Assembly (NCBI GenBank): GCA_034409055.1
Contig: DAOUMU010000381.1
Span: 1-64,000, forward strand
Origin: DAOUMU01 sp034409055
GTDB lineage: Bacteria > Chloroflexota > Anaerolineae > 4572-78 > J111
DNA length: 64,000 nt
Direction: 5' to 3'
In this document: one piece after another, positions 51,303 to 59,681 of the stretch
How the letters are laid out: every line of letters begins with the position of its first letter
Position numbering within the stretch: position 1 is the stretch's first letter
Made by a program: the position numbers and the translations under genes
Notes under the pieces: model-generated
Database searches by the model: none
Told to the model about the DNA's origin: nothing
The model's input: only the letters and a program-made list of their open reading frames with translations

Positions 51303-51652
51303 AGGTTTTACTGGATACCTGCGTTTGGGGTGGGGCCAAACAGGTGCTTGAGGCCGCCGGTCATAACGTGATTTGGTCCGGTGATTGGCCTGAAGACCCC
51401 GGTGATGAGGAAATTCTAGCCCAGGCTCACCGGGAAGGCCGGGCATTGGTTACCCTGGACAAAGATTTTGGCGAACTGGCCGTGGTGTACGGTCAACCCC
51501 ATTCCGGCATTTTGCGCCTGGTTAACTTGGCTGCCCGGCAACAAGGTCCGGTTTGTTTGCGCATCCTTGAATCGTATGGTGATGAGCTACAGGCCGGGGC
51601 AATCATCACGGCTGATGCAAAAAGGCTTAGAATTCGCCCTCCCGATGTATAA
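51299..51652 (+). CDS. DUF5615 PIN-like toxin
   Basis: A 117-residue PIN-like nuclease. MKVLLDTCVWGGAKQVLEAA begins with the first acidic residue. ALVTLDKDFGELAVVYG carries the second acidic pair. The family usually has LLDENLP or similar after the start, so this sequence is slightly divergent (LLDTCVW). Presumed to cleave RNA, neutralised by the DUF433 protein. It sits in a patch with remnants of other defence-type genes. Confidence 0.9.
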   Translation: MKVLLDTCVWGGAKQVLEAAGHNVIWSGDWPEDPGDEEILAQAHREGRALVTLDKDFGELAVVYGQPHSGILRLVNLAARQQGPVCLRILESYGDELQAGAIITADAKRLRIRPPDV

Positions 51653-51654
51653 AA

Positions 51655-51825
51655 TGCTACCTCTACGGTCTGACTGGCAACGAACTGGCCTACATTCTGG
51701 ATACCTTCCCCATCGTCCGCCGTAAAGATGAGGCCCAGTACGAGGAGTATCGAACGAAGCGGATGGTGTTGGAGGCGTATGACAGGATAAGGCTGAATGA
51801 TGAAGGCGGAGGGATGAATGGCTAA
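51655..51825 (+). pseudogene. C-terminal remnant of an Eco57I-type restriction-modification protein
   Basis: A 56-codon open frame with no start reads CYLYGLTGNELAYILDTFPI, then VRRKDEAQYEEYRTKRMVLE and AYDRI. I recognise this as the extreme C-terminus of Eco57I-like methylase/nuclease fusions. It begins 2 bases after the toxin stop and overlaps the next gene's start. The other thousand or so residues are gone. Confidence 0.7.
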
Positions 51826-52318
51826 AAAGAAGCTATCGCCAGACCAGAAACGAAAACAGAAAAAGCAGCGACGTGCCCGGCGACGGCAGCGTGACCCCGG
51901 TAAGCGTCTCAGCAAACGGGTACGCCAGCTAGGCTTTGAACAAAAAATTGTTCGCAACCCGCCGGGACAGGTCAAAATGTCGGAGGTGCTGCGCCAATTT
52001 GTCGAGCCTTACTGGCACATCCCCGACGACGAGGAGGCCATGCGCAAACTGCTCACCACCGCCCTGGTGGCCTGGAATACCGCCTTGCTACCGGAGACGG
52101 AGCGGGCCGACCATCTGGCCAAAATCGCCGAAGCGCTGCCGGAGGAAACCCACGAAGATTTTTACGCCATCGTCGGTGAGATGATCGAGCGCAAAGAAAA
52201 ACAGTTTGCCCAGTACGACCGGCCAATCATCGATTACGAGTTGGTTGATCGGGGGGATGAGTACCATATTTCGGTCATTTCCTTTGTGCCGGATCAGGAG
52301 TCAGGGGGTACAGCATGA
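51818..52318 (+). CDS. Hypothetical protein with basic N-terminus
   Basis: A 166-residue protein. The first 40 residues are strongly basic (KRKQKKQRRARRRQRD), suggesting nucleic-acid binding. The rest is helical and acidic (EEAMRKLLTTALVAWNTALL, EETHEDFYAIVGEMIERKEK). No family recognised. The start overlaps the restriction remnant, and the end overlaps the next, broken gene by 4 bases (ATGA). The region is decayed, but this frame appears intact. Confidence 0.65.
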   Translation: MAKKKLSPDQKRKQKKQRRARRRQRDPGKRLSKRVRQLGFEQKIVRNPPGQVKMSEVLRQFVEPYWHIPDDEEAMRKLLTTALVAWNTALLPETERADHLAKIAEALPEETHEDFYAIVGEMIERKEKQFAQYDRPIIDYELVDRGDEYHISVISFVPDQESGGTA

Positions 52319-52416
52319 CCCAGGCTGAACAAATTCTCAATTAAAAGAATTCGATTACGTCTCGGCAGATCAGCAAATTGTGGGTGATGCCAAATTGCTA
52401 ATCGCTAAGGAGTGAA
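52315..52416 (+). pseudogene. Broken N-terminus of a conserved hypothetical protein
   Basis: The ATG overlaps the previous stop. MTQAEQILN ends in TAA, but a shifted frame continues LKEFDYVSADQQIVGDAKLL before another stop. The joined segment resembles a family of small defence-associated hypothetical proteins that begin this way (xxFDYVSADxQIVGDAK). Only about 35 residues remain. Confidence 0.5.
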
Positions 52417-52762
52417 CTGGCCTACATTCTGGGGCCAACCCTGGCCCGTCGGCTTAAACGCAACTTTCACTTTGGTCTGGTGGTTGAAGAAGATCATGAT
52501 CCACGCTTGGCCCGGTTTAACGTGCCCTATGTTCTGTGGACCAACATTCAGAGGATGATACGCAGGTTCAATGGCTAATCGCCAGGCAACGGATATGGAT
52601 ACGGCCCAGAAAGAAAAGATATTGATCCCCTTGCGGGACTTATACAAGCAGGATGTCAAATACCGGGCGCTAATCGCCAAATATGCCAACAACTTCAAAA
52701 AGCATGGTTTCTTTGCCAGCGATGGTGGTTATGGCGATTATATCTGGAACCTGTTGGAATAG
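52402..52762 (+). pseudogene. Two overlapping gene fragments, unidentified
   Basis: A startless frame (52402-52578) contains FHFGLVVEEDHDPRLARFNV and VPYVLWTNIQRMIRRFNG. A second frame (52571-52762), overlapping it by 8 bases, has ATG and encodes 63 residues (MANRQATDMDTAQKEKILIP, then FKKHGFFASDGGYGDYIWNL). The second could be a real small protein. The first repeats a 19-base sequence of the restriction remnant. I cannot assign either. Confidence 0.4.
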
Positions 52763-52773
52763 GAGAGAATCGA

Positions 52774-53409
52774 TTGAAATTATTATCACCCAAGCTTCTA
52801 AAAACAAGCGATCCCTATGGTGGGTTTCTATTGTGGGGCAGCTTTTGGAAACCTGATCCCCAGGCTCCTGACCCGGAGATGCCCGGCCTGAAGCAGCAGG
52901 CCATTATTTATGTTTCCGTTAAGCCAGAGGAAACCTGCCTGTGTGGGAGTGGTCAGCCCTACGGGGTCTGCTGCCGCCCTAAACCCGATTGGCAGCCCGT
53001 CTGCCACAACCCGGGTGCAGAAAGTTACAGCCCGGTGGTCCCACAAGAAGCCCTTTTCGAGCGGGTTGATGGCCCCCTCCTGCGGGAACGACTGATGGAT
53101 GATCCCCATCTGGCCTGCGTAGATGACGCACCGGGTAGGGGTTTCTGGATCTATTGGGGGGAGGTGGCCCTGGAAACCGAACTGGGCATCATCTGCTTTG
53201 GCGATATTGAACTGCAAGCTGACGGTTCGCTGCTGGTAACCGCTATGAGTGACTTGCGAATGAAAACGATGCTTGACCTGTTACAAGAGATTGCCGCCGA
53301 TTGTTTGCCGGACGAGCCAGAAATCACCAAAAACCCCCCGCCTATGCTGCGCAAGCCTCCAAGGCGACGTCGGAAAAAGCGACGCAAGGGCGTTGGCCGG
53401 CGCCACTAA
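52774..53409 (+). CDS. SEC-C motif protein
   Basis: A 211-residue protein (TTG start). A SEC-C-type zinc motif (CLCGSGQPYGVCCRP) lies near residue 50. A beta-rich middle (FWIYWGEVALETELGIICFG) and a strongly basic C-terminus (KPPRRRRKKRRKG) suggest nucleic-acid or ribosome contact. Function unknown; stand-alone SEC-C proteins often occur beside nucleases or in stress loci. Confidence 0.78.
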   Translation: MKLLSPKLLKTSDPYGGFLLWGSFWKPDPQAPDPEMPGLKQQAIIYVSVKPEETCLCGSGQPYGVCCRPKPDWQPVCHNPGAESYSPVVPQEALFERVDGPLLRERLMDDPHLACVDDAPGRGFWIYWGEVALETELGIICFGDIELQADGSLLVTAMSDLRMKTMLDLLQEIAADCLPDEPEITKNPPPMLRKPPRRRRKKRRKGVGRRH

Positions 53410-53433
53410 GACGCTACCAGGGAGCCATAAGAT

Positions 53434-53853
53434 TTGACGTTGCACTACCACCCGGCAACCCAGGCAGATGCCCCCCTATTAGCCGAGTTGAATCGTCAAC
53501 TCATCGAAGATGAAAAACACCGCAATCCCATGTCGCTGGCTGAGCTGGAACAGCGCATGTGGGGTTGGCTTCAAGGGGAATATGAGGCTGTTATCTTCGA
53601 AGAAAACGGGGCCGTGCTGGCCTACGCTCTATACAGACCGGAAACGGATTACATCTATCTCCGGCAGTTTTTCGTAAACCGGGACCACCGTCGGCAAGGG
53701 ATTGGTCGGCAGGTGATCAACATGCTCCGCTCAAAAGTATGACCGGCCAAGGCTCGCATTCGGGTTGATGTCCTCGTCGGTAACAAGGTCGCCCATAGTT
53801 TCTGGCAGTCAGTCGGATTTTTAGACTATGCGGTGACGATGGAGACAGAGTAA
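53434..53853 (+). pseudogene. GNAT acetyltransferase interrupted by an in-frame TGA
   Basis: TTG start (MTLHYHPATQADAPLLAELN). A GNAT core with the acetyl-CoA loop RDHRRQGIGRQVINMLR ends at TGA 53740-53742. The same frame then continues for 36 more codons (PAKARIRVDVLVGNKVAHSF, then WQSVGFLDYAVTMETE) to a TAA. That is exactly the missing GNAT C-terminus. A Trp at the TGA would fit the family (TGG to TGA). Full length would be 139 residues. Confidence 0.8.
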
Positions 53854-54315
53854 ATACTTTTGTAAACGTTGAAAAATCTCCCCGGCAAAACTTTGAAAAT
53901 CCTCTGCCCGCAAACTGTCCATATCGACCCAGCGAGGCTTTTCTGCTTCCTCATCCTCGACCAAATCGTCGTCAATCAGCTCGAATGTTTTCGGCTGACA
54001 AATGAAGAAGAAGGAAAAATTATGATACGCTTCATCCCACGGGTCGTAGTAGAAAAAGCTTTCTTTGAAATGGAACAACTTACCGAGCTCGATTTCGAGG
54101 CCCGTTTCTTCTCGCACTTCCCGTTTCAGCGCCGTTTCTATGCTTTCGCCTAAATCAATCCCTCCCCCAGGGAAGAAATATTTACCTGTGCTGCGGATGT
54201 TCAGCAGTAAGATTTTGCCATCGTTGATCAATATCGCATAGGCGGCCGGGCGAAAAACCAGCTTCTCTTTGGGAATGAGTTTTTGATCACCGTAGAGAGA
54301 TTCACATTCTACCAT
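53821..54315 (-). CDS. NUDIX hydrolase
   Basis: A 164-residue pyrophosphohydrolase. The Nudix box is complete: GGGIDLGESIETALKREVRE followed by ETGLEI. Strands around RPAAYAILINDGKILLL and an acidic loop (DDDLVEDEEAEKPRWVDM) fit the fold. Substrate not predictable. The ATG overlaps the acyl-CoA dehydrogenase stop (TAATG), so it is the last gene of the etf operon. Its 3' end overlaps the broken GNAT gene on the other strand by 33 bases. Confidence 0.93.
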   Translation of the reverse strand: MVECESLYGDQKLIPKEKLVFRPAAYAILINDGKILLLNIRSTGKYFFPGGGIDLGESIETALKREVREETGLEIELGKLFHFKESFFYYDPWDEAYHNFSFFFICQPKTFELIDDDLVEDEEAEKPRWVDMDSLRAEDFQSFAGEIFQRLQKYLLCLHRHRIV

Positions 54316-56039
54316 TAGAACGGACTGGCCAGAACTGTCTCCTTGACCTCAAACGGAGTGGCATCGGCGGCTTGAATGGCTACGGCAGCGCCACGCACCT
54401 GGGGCAGATGCTGGGCAATGTAGGCCCGGGCCATGTCCCGTTTCCTTTCCGACAGCCGGGCATCCTGCAACATCAGCCAGAAATTGAGTACGTAAACCGC
54501 CATATCGGTCAAGTCAGAAGCATAGTAATCGATGATCTCCCGTTCGTGCTCTTTCAAATGAGCGGCCACCGTTTTGAATAGCTCGGTGGCTTCTACGATC
54601 TGGGCTTTGAGGACAGCCAGTTCCGGCCCGTAATCAAGGGCCGTCCATTCGTTCAATAACTCATTCAGGGTACCGCCCAGCAGTTTACCAATAGCAGCTA
54701 CAATTTGCAGTTGGCTGGTCCCTTCGTAAATGTTCGTCACTCGAATATCTCGATAATGGCGCTCCACATTGAACTCCCGCATGTACCCCACCCCGCCGTG
54801 GACCTGCATGGCCTGGTAACAGACCCGGTTACCCATCTCGGTGGCATAGTACTTGGTCAGCGGGGTCAGGGCATCAGCCAGACTGCTGACCTGTTTGAGC
54901 CGCTGGCGAGCCGCTTTATCCCGTTTGTCGCTGGTGGCCAGGTGGTGATCGTAAGCTTTGGCCAGATCCACCCAGCGGGCGGTTTCATAAATCAAGGCTC
55001 GGGTCGCTTCAATCTCCCCCCGCATCGACAGGAGCATGCGGGATACGGCCGGGATCTCGCGGATGGACTTGTTAAACTGAACCCGCTCTTCGGCATAACG
55101 GTACGCTTCCCGGTAAGCGGCCTCGGCAATACCCAGGGCCTGGGCAGCCACGGCCAGCCTGGCCCCGTTCATCAGCCCCATAGCATACCGGATCAGGCCA
55201 AAACGCCGCTTGCCGATCAGATCGGCCGGCGTATTGTTGTACTGGATTTCGCAGGTGGGCGAGGTATGGATACCGATCTTGTTCTCTATACGGCGGATGT
55301 GGACCGTCTCATCCCGTTCCACCAGGAACATGGACAGTCCCCGGGCATCGGTCGTACCCTCTTCGCTCCGGGCCAGGACGACCATAATCTCGGCCACACC
55401 GTTGGTGATAAACCGCTTGACGCCGTTGAGTCGCCAGACACCGGCCTCCTCGTCGTAGGTGGCCCGCGTCTGGACCGACCCCAGATCGGAACCGGCATCC
55501 GGTTCGGTCAACACCATAGCTCCGGCCACTTCCCCCCGGGCAAAACGGGGTAGAACTCGAGCCTTTTGCTCCTCGCTACCAAACTCGTTGATGGTAGAGG
55601 CAATCTCTTGCAGGCCGAAAATCGTCATTAGCCCGCCTTCGGCCCGGGAAACGATTTCAACCATCATCTGGTAAATGGTCTCCGGCAGGTTCATTCCTCC
55701 ATATTCCCAGGGCAACATCACGCCCATCAACTCGGCTTGTTGCAGGGCCTCAACCGCTTCCTGGGTGGCGGCAGCATAGTGCACTTCACCTTCACGAAAC
55801 TGCGCTCCCTCCTCATCGGCCTCGGCAGCACGCGGGGCAATGACCGTGGCACAGACCTCGCCCAGCACCTCCAGCAGGAGACGATAGTTATCCCTGGCAT
55901 CCTGGTAATGACGCGGAGCCGTGGGGTACGTTTTGGCGTAGCTGTAGCCCTTTTCTTTGAGTTCGACAACTTCCTGGAGATCTGCTTTATCTAAATAAAA
56001 CTGTAGGTCCAAATTATCCAGAAAAAAGTTTTCAACCAT
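54315..56039 (-). CDS. Acyl-CoA dehydrogenase (long, DmdC-like)
   Basis: FAD-dependent acyl-CoA dehydrogenase of 574 residues, long for the family (about 380). The extra C-terminal domain (about 460-574) is as in 3-methylmercaptopropionyl-CoA dehydrogenase-like enzymes. Visible motifs are AMVLTEPDAGSDLGSVQTRA, QVHGGVGYMREFNVERHYRD and DIRVTNIYEGTSQLQIV, the last containing the catalytic Glu (YEGT). Electrons would pass to the adjacent ETF. Substrate unknown. Confidence 0.94.
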   Translation of the reverse strand: MVENFFLDNLDLQFYLDKADLQEVVELKEKGYSYAKTYPTAPRHYQDARDNYRLLLEVLGEVCATVIAPRAAEADEEGAQFREGEVHYAAATQEAVEALQQAELMGVMLPWEYGGMNLPETIYQMMVEIVSRAEGGLMTIFGLQEIASTINEFGSEEQKARVLPRFARGEVAGAMVLTEPDAGSDLGSVQTRATYDEEAGVWRLNGVKRFITNGVAEIMVVLARSEEGTTDARGLSMFLVERDETVHIRRIENKIGIHTSPTCEIQYNNTPADLIGKRRFGLIRYAMGLMNGARLAVAAQALGIAEAAYREAYRYAEERVQFNKSIREIPAVSRMLLSMRGEIEATRALIYETARWVDLAKAYDHHLATSDKRDKAARQRLKQVSSLADALTPLTKYYATEMGNRVCYQAMQVHGGVGYMREFNVERHYRDIRVTNIYEGTSQLQIVAAIGKLLGGTLNELLNEWTALDYGPELAVLKAQIVEATELFKTVAAHLKEHEREIIDYYASDLTDMAVYVLNFWLMLQDARLSERKRDMARAYIAQHLPQVRGAAVAIQAADATPFEVKETVLASPF

Positions 56040-56075
56040 CTGCTTTTTACTCCCTACTCACTGTTCCCTACTTTC

Positions 56076-57095
56076 CTACTTCGCTTTCTCACGTAAGGCC
56101 TCGACAATCATCGGCACGACCTCTCTCAGGTCGCCGACGATTTTGTAATGGGCGATCTGGAAAATAGGCGCATCAGGATCAGTGTTAATGGCGATAATCT
56201 TGTGCGACTCATCCATCCCGGCCCGGTGTTGCACTGCACCGGAGATGCCGGCGGCAATGTACAGCCGTGGTCGCACCGTCGTACCGGTCTGCCCGACCTG
56301 GTGATCACGAGATATCAAGCCGGCATCAACTGCTGCCCGCGACGCGCCGACTTCGCCGCCCAGGGCGTGAGCCAACTCTTGGATCAGTTCGAACTCCTCC
56401 GGACTGGTCACTCCCCCACCTCCGGCCACAATCGTAGCCGCATCTTTGAGATTGACCGTGGATTGGCGTGTCTCACGGCTTAACACTTTCAGAGCCAAAT
56501 CGCCCGGTTGAAAAGCCGGTTCAATCGACTCGACCACCCCCTGGCGGGTTGCATCCGGCTCAGGACGACGCATCACCCCTGGGCGCACGGTGGCCATTTG
56601 GGGGTGCATATACGGGTTGACAATCGTGGCGATGAGATTGCCGCCAAAAGCAGGTCGAATCTGGTACAGCAAATCTTTGTGGACCTGCTTATCTTTTGAG
56701 GTGTAATCGCCAATCTGTAAATCGGTACAGTCGGCAGTCAGGCCGGCCCGGACGGCGCTGGCCACGCGCGGGGCCAGATCGCGCCCAATCGGAGTCGCCC
56801 CGACCAGGAAGATGTAAGGCTGTCGCTCCCGTACCAGGTCAATGGCCATCCGGGCATAGGGTAGGGTGCGGTACAGCGCCAGCTCGGGGTGGTCGGCCAG
56901 CAGTACCCGGTCCACCCCATGGTGAATGACCCTCTCAGCCAAATCTTTCATCTGGTGACCGCCCAGCAAAGCCCAAACCTGGCTCCCCAAAGCCCGGGCC
57001 AGTTCGCGTCCCTTCCCGACCAGCTCCAGGCTAACGTCGGCAATTTGTCCCTCTTCTTGTTCAATAAAAATCCAAACGTTCCTTTGATCGTTCAT
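56076..57095 (-). CDS. etfA: Electron transfer flavoprotein subunit alpha
   Basis: A 339-residue FAD-binding subunit. The family signature is intact (LYIAAGISGAVQHRAGMDES, then HKIIAINTDPDAPIF), with VGQTGTTVRPRLY. It starts 3 bases after the etfB stop. It accepts electrons from the acyl-CoA dehydrogenase encoded next. No quinone oxidoreductase for ETF is in the window. Confidence 0.96.
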   Translation of the reverse strand: MNDQRNVWIFIEQEEGQIADVSLELVGKGRELARALGSQVWALLGGHQMKDLAERVIHHGVDRVLLADHPELALYRTLPYARMAIDLVRERQPYIFLVGATPIGRDLAPRVASAVRAGLTADCTDLQIGDYTSKDKQVHKDLLYQIRPAFGGNLIATIVNPYMHPQMATVRPGVMRRPEPDATRQGVVESIEPAFQPGDLALKVLSRETRQSTVNLKDAATIVAGGGGVTSPEEFELIQELAHALGGEVGASRAAVDAGLISRDHQVGQTGTTVRPRLYIAAGISGAVQHRAGMDESHKIIAINTDPDAPIFQIAHYKIVGDLREVVPMIVEALREKAK

Positions 57096-57098
57096 AGT

Positions 57099-58004
57099 TC
57101 ACCCCACAATGTATTCCTGAATCAACTCCTGGATCATGGTTGCGATACCTTCCTGGGTCGGTGATATTTCTTTACTTTCCGTTGTCTCCAAGACCACGAA
57201 ATTGACCTTATAAACCTGGGTTGGTGAACCGGCCAGGCCCAGCTTCGTCTCATCGGCCTCTACGTCGGTCGCCGTCCAAACGGGAATCTTTAAGTTACGA
57301 ACCGCCAGGTAAGCCTCAATCGCTTCCTCCGTCTCAAATTCCGGCCACTTTTTGAGCAATGACCGATATTCGAGCGGAGTAGCGGCCAGCTTGTATTCAA
57401 TCCGCTTGCGAGCCGAAGCGGGCCGGGGGCGGTTGGCCGAACCGACCACCGTCAGCAGACAGGGTAAGGAACATTTGACAATCTCGGTGCCCATCTCAAA
57501 AGCTCTTTGCACCGCAATCTCATCCCCATCCAGGCTGATGATCGACTCGGCGTAGGTGATTTGGGGAACGCCTAGCTTCTCGGCTGTCTGCGGGCCAACC
57601 TGGGCCGTATCGCCATCAATGGCCTGCCGGCCGCAAAAAATCAGGTCAAAATGGCCCAGTTTCTGAATGGCACACGTAAGGGCGTATGAGGTGGCCAGGG
57701 TGTCGGCCCCGGCAAATTTCCGGTCGGTCAACAGAATGACCCGGTCTGCCCCCCGGTAGAGCGATTCTCGCAGGACCTCGGCCGCCTTGGGTGGTCCCAT
57801 CGTCATCACCGTAACCTGCCCTCCATATCGATCCCGAACCTGGAGGGCCATCTCCAGGGCGTTCAGGTCTTCCGGGTTAAAGATGGCCGGCAGCGCTGCC
57901 CGATTCATCGTGCCGTCCTTTTTCATCACCTCGCCGGTGATGTGATGCGTGTCAGGCACTTGTTTGACCAACACGACCGAATTATATCTCTTGCCAGATG
58001 ACAT
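57099..58004 (-). CDS. etfB: Electron transfer flavoprotein subunit beta
   Basis: A 301-residue subunit, first gene of the operon, with AGGAGG about 6 bases before the ATG. Typical start VVLVKQVPDTHHI, then FNPEDLNALEMALQVRD, MGPPKAAEVLRESLYRGADR and LIFCGRQAIDGDTAQVGPQT. Pairs with etfA. Promoter and FNR-type palindrome upstream. Confidence 0.96.
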   Translation of the reverse strand: MSSGKRYNSVVLVKQVPDTHHITGEVMKKDGTMNRAALPAIFNPEDLNALEMALQVRDRYGGQVTVMTMGPPKAAEVLRESLYRGADRVILLTDRKFAGADTLATSYALTCAIQKLGHFDLIFCGRQAIDGDTAQVGPQTAEKLGVPQITYAESIISLDGDEIAVQRAFEMGTEIVKCSLPCLLTVVGSANRPRPASARKRIEYKLAATPLEYRSLLKKWPEFETEEAIEAYLAVRNLKIPVWTATDVEADETKLGLAGSPTQVYKVNFVVLETTESKEISPTQEGIATMIQELIQEYIVG

Positions 58005-58038
58005 GTGTACCTCCTAGAAGGCCTATAAATAAAGCTGG

Positions 58039-58067
58039 AGTATACCACTCATCTTACCAGTCGGCAA
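58039..58067 (-). promoter_or_regulatory. Sigma-70-like promoter for the etf operon
   Basis: On the minus strand TTGCCG (58067-58062) and TATACT (58044-58039) with a 17-base spacer, about 35 bases upstream of the etfB start. Confidence 0.65.
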
Positions 58068-58130
58068 AGTGGACAAACAGGGCCACAGAGCGTTCCGTTA
58101 CAATCTTAAGGGTTGTAATGAATGGACACC

Positions 58131-58144
58131 TTGATTTCAATCAA
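58131..58144. promoter_or_regulatory. Perfect FNR/CRP-type palindrome
   Basis: TTGATTTCAATCAA matches the FNR box (TTGAT-N4-ATCAA) at all ten specified bases. It lies in the divergent gap between the etf operon and the surface-protein cluster. A second palindrome, TTACAA/TTGTAA, sits at 58098-58118. Relative to the etf promoter it is about 105 bases upstream of the predicted start. No regulator gene is nearby, so function is inferred. Confidence 0.45.
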
Positions 58145-58224
58145 AAAATATGATACTATGTAAACACCGTCAGTTTGCTATAATAATTGTGTATGACACA
58201 TTTGATTAACAAATAAACCCGACA

Positions 58225-58260
58225 TGCAGTGCCTGGTTATAGGTGCTGCACGTTTTTTTT
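58225..58260 (+). terminator. Hairpin with T8, possible attenuator or small-RNA terminator
   Basis: Arms tgcagtgcc (58225-58233) and ggtgctgca (58242-58250) are followed by CG and eight T. A TATAAT (58179-58184) lies about 45 bases upstream, though without a good -35. It may end a short leader or small RNA before the surface-protein gene. Confidence 0.65.
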
Positions 58261-58299
58261 GTACAGGTTGTTAATTAGGTTAGTACTCGATGCAAAACT

Positions 58300-58356
58300 A
58301 TCGCTGGCGCATAGGGGTGCGCCAGTGGCAAGGCATAGAGATGCCTTGGCTACGTT
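58300..58356. repeat. Dispersed repeat copy of the GGCAT...ATGCC family
   Basis: ctggcgcataggggtgcgccag followed by aaggcatagagatgccttgg, two adjacent hairpins of the family, just before the surface-protein gene. Confidence 0.75.
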
Positions 58357-58397
58357 TTGCCTGGAAATAAGGTTAAGGGCCTGTCAGGAGGAGTAAG

Positions 58398-59681
58398 ATG
58401 AGGAAAAAAAACGAAACTTCTGGACAGCCGGGGTGGATAGGATCGTGTTTGGCCTGGTTTTTGGGGGGAGGTACGCTGGGTTTTATGGCCATCTGTTCCT
58501 TGGCTCTACTGGCTTTATTTGTAATTTCCACCTTCTTGAATGCCTACTTAGGCTGGGAATTGTTAGGCTTTGAAGTATCAGTCAACAGACCCATACCTGG
58601 CTCAGCCGAAGGAGCCATACCGGCCCCCACTAGCGGGCTGGCCGCCATAGCACCGGATATCTCAGAGTTAGAAGTCAGCCCGGCCACGCCGATATCTACA
58701 GAATCACCCCTGGAGACGCAGCATAGTACCCTGGTGGCCATGGCCACGAACGCTTCAGAAGCAGAAGCAACCAGCACGCCCACATCTATATCAGCAGCAT
58801 CGCCCCTGGAAATACCACATCGTACACCGGTGGCCATAGCCACACCTGCTTCAGAATCGGAATTAAGCGGCTCCCCTATCTCTGAGTCAGCAGAGAGACC
58901 AGGGGAAACAGAAGTTGGTGGACGAACCGGACAGGCAACGCCCCCGGCAGAAGAGGCAGGAGCCATTGGCGCCCCAATGCCTGGAGCCGCAGAATCGACC
59001 CCAGGGACTCCAGCCGTAGCCCTGGCCCCAACACCAACGGCGACTTCCCTGTCAGCCCCTACGTCGACAAACACATATGAACTCATCCCCCTTGAAGGTG
59101 AACGTGATAAGAGACCGGCTCCAAAACATGCTGACTTAAGTCTGAAACTGCGAGAACCGCAACCGGTTGAAGCAGAGCTATCATTGGTGACGGTTGAAGG
59201 CGGCGGTAGTAATGAGCCTCCTCAACTATCCGGTATCGTACCGCCTAACTTTGTGGCCACCTATACCCTTCACGATTGGGATTGGAGCTGCGATTGCAAG
59301 AAAGGTTTGATTGACAATCCCTGGGGCAACGTAGCCATTGTGGAAATTGCCACCACCCCTGGCCAGCCTGTCTTTATTCCCAGAAGACGGTCGGATATTT
59401 TTCAAGGTAAGTATTACGCCGTAGTGCTCTATGCCACCCAGGACTCTCTGACCTTTGTCTACTCCAGAGAAGGGACCGTCGCCAATGCGTACAGTGTACA
59501 TTATGAAGGTTTGCAAGTTGACCCCAACTTGTTGGCCCAGTATCGAGAGAGTGAGGGGAACCAGTTACCCGGTTTGACCCTTGATACACCGGTCGGCATA
59601 ACAACCGATAAACTCAAGGTAGCTATTCGTGACCGGGGGACATTTATGGATCCACGGTCAAAGGGTGATTGGTGGAATTAA
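58398..59681 (+). CDS. Membrane-anchored surface protein, paralogue 1
   Basis: A 427-residue protein (GGAGGAG upstream of ATG). An N-terminal span (about 22-48, CSLALLALFVISTFLNAYLG) is followed by WELLGFEVSVNRPIP and a Ser/Thr/Pro/Ala/Glu-rich stalk (about 60-225). The conserved C-terminal domain (about 228-427) contains YELIPLEGERDKRPAPKHAD, FVATYTLHDWDWSCDCKKG, and ends PGLTLDTPVGITTDKLKVAI then a Trp-Trp-Asn tail. Paralogues start at 61335 and 63658. Function unknown; the domain resembles an extracellular sensor or protease-regulatory module. Likely a cell-surface protein. Confidence 0.8.
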   Translation: MRKKNETSGQPGWIGSCLAWFLGGGTLGFMAICSLALLALFVISTFLNAYLGWELLGFEVSVNRPIPGSAEGAIPAPTSGLAAIAPDISELEVSPATPISTESPLETQHSTLVAMATNASEAEATSTPTSISAASPLEIPHRTPVAIATPASESELSGSPISESAERPGETEVGGRTGQATPPAEEAGAIGAPMPGAAESTPGTPAVALAPTPTATSLSAPTSTNTYELIPLEGERDKRPAPKHADLSLKLREPQPVEAELSLVTVEGGGSNEPPQLSGIVPPNFVATYTLHDWDWSCDCKKGLIDNPWGNVAIVEIATTPGQPVFIPRRRSDIFQGKYYAVVLYATQDSLTFVYSREGTVANAYSVHYEGLQVDPNLLAQYRESEGNQLPGLTLDTPVGITTDKLKVAIRDRGTFMDPRSKGDWWN

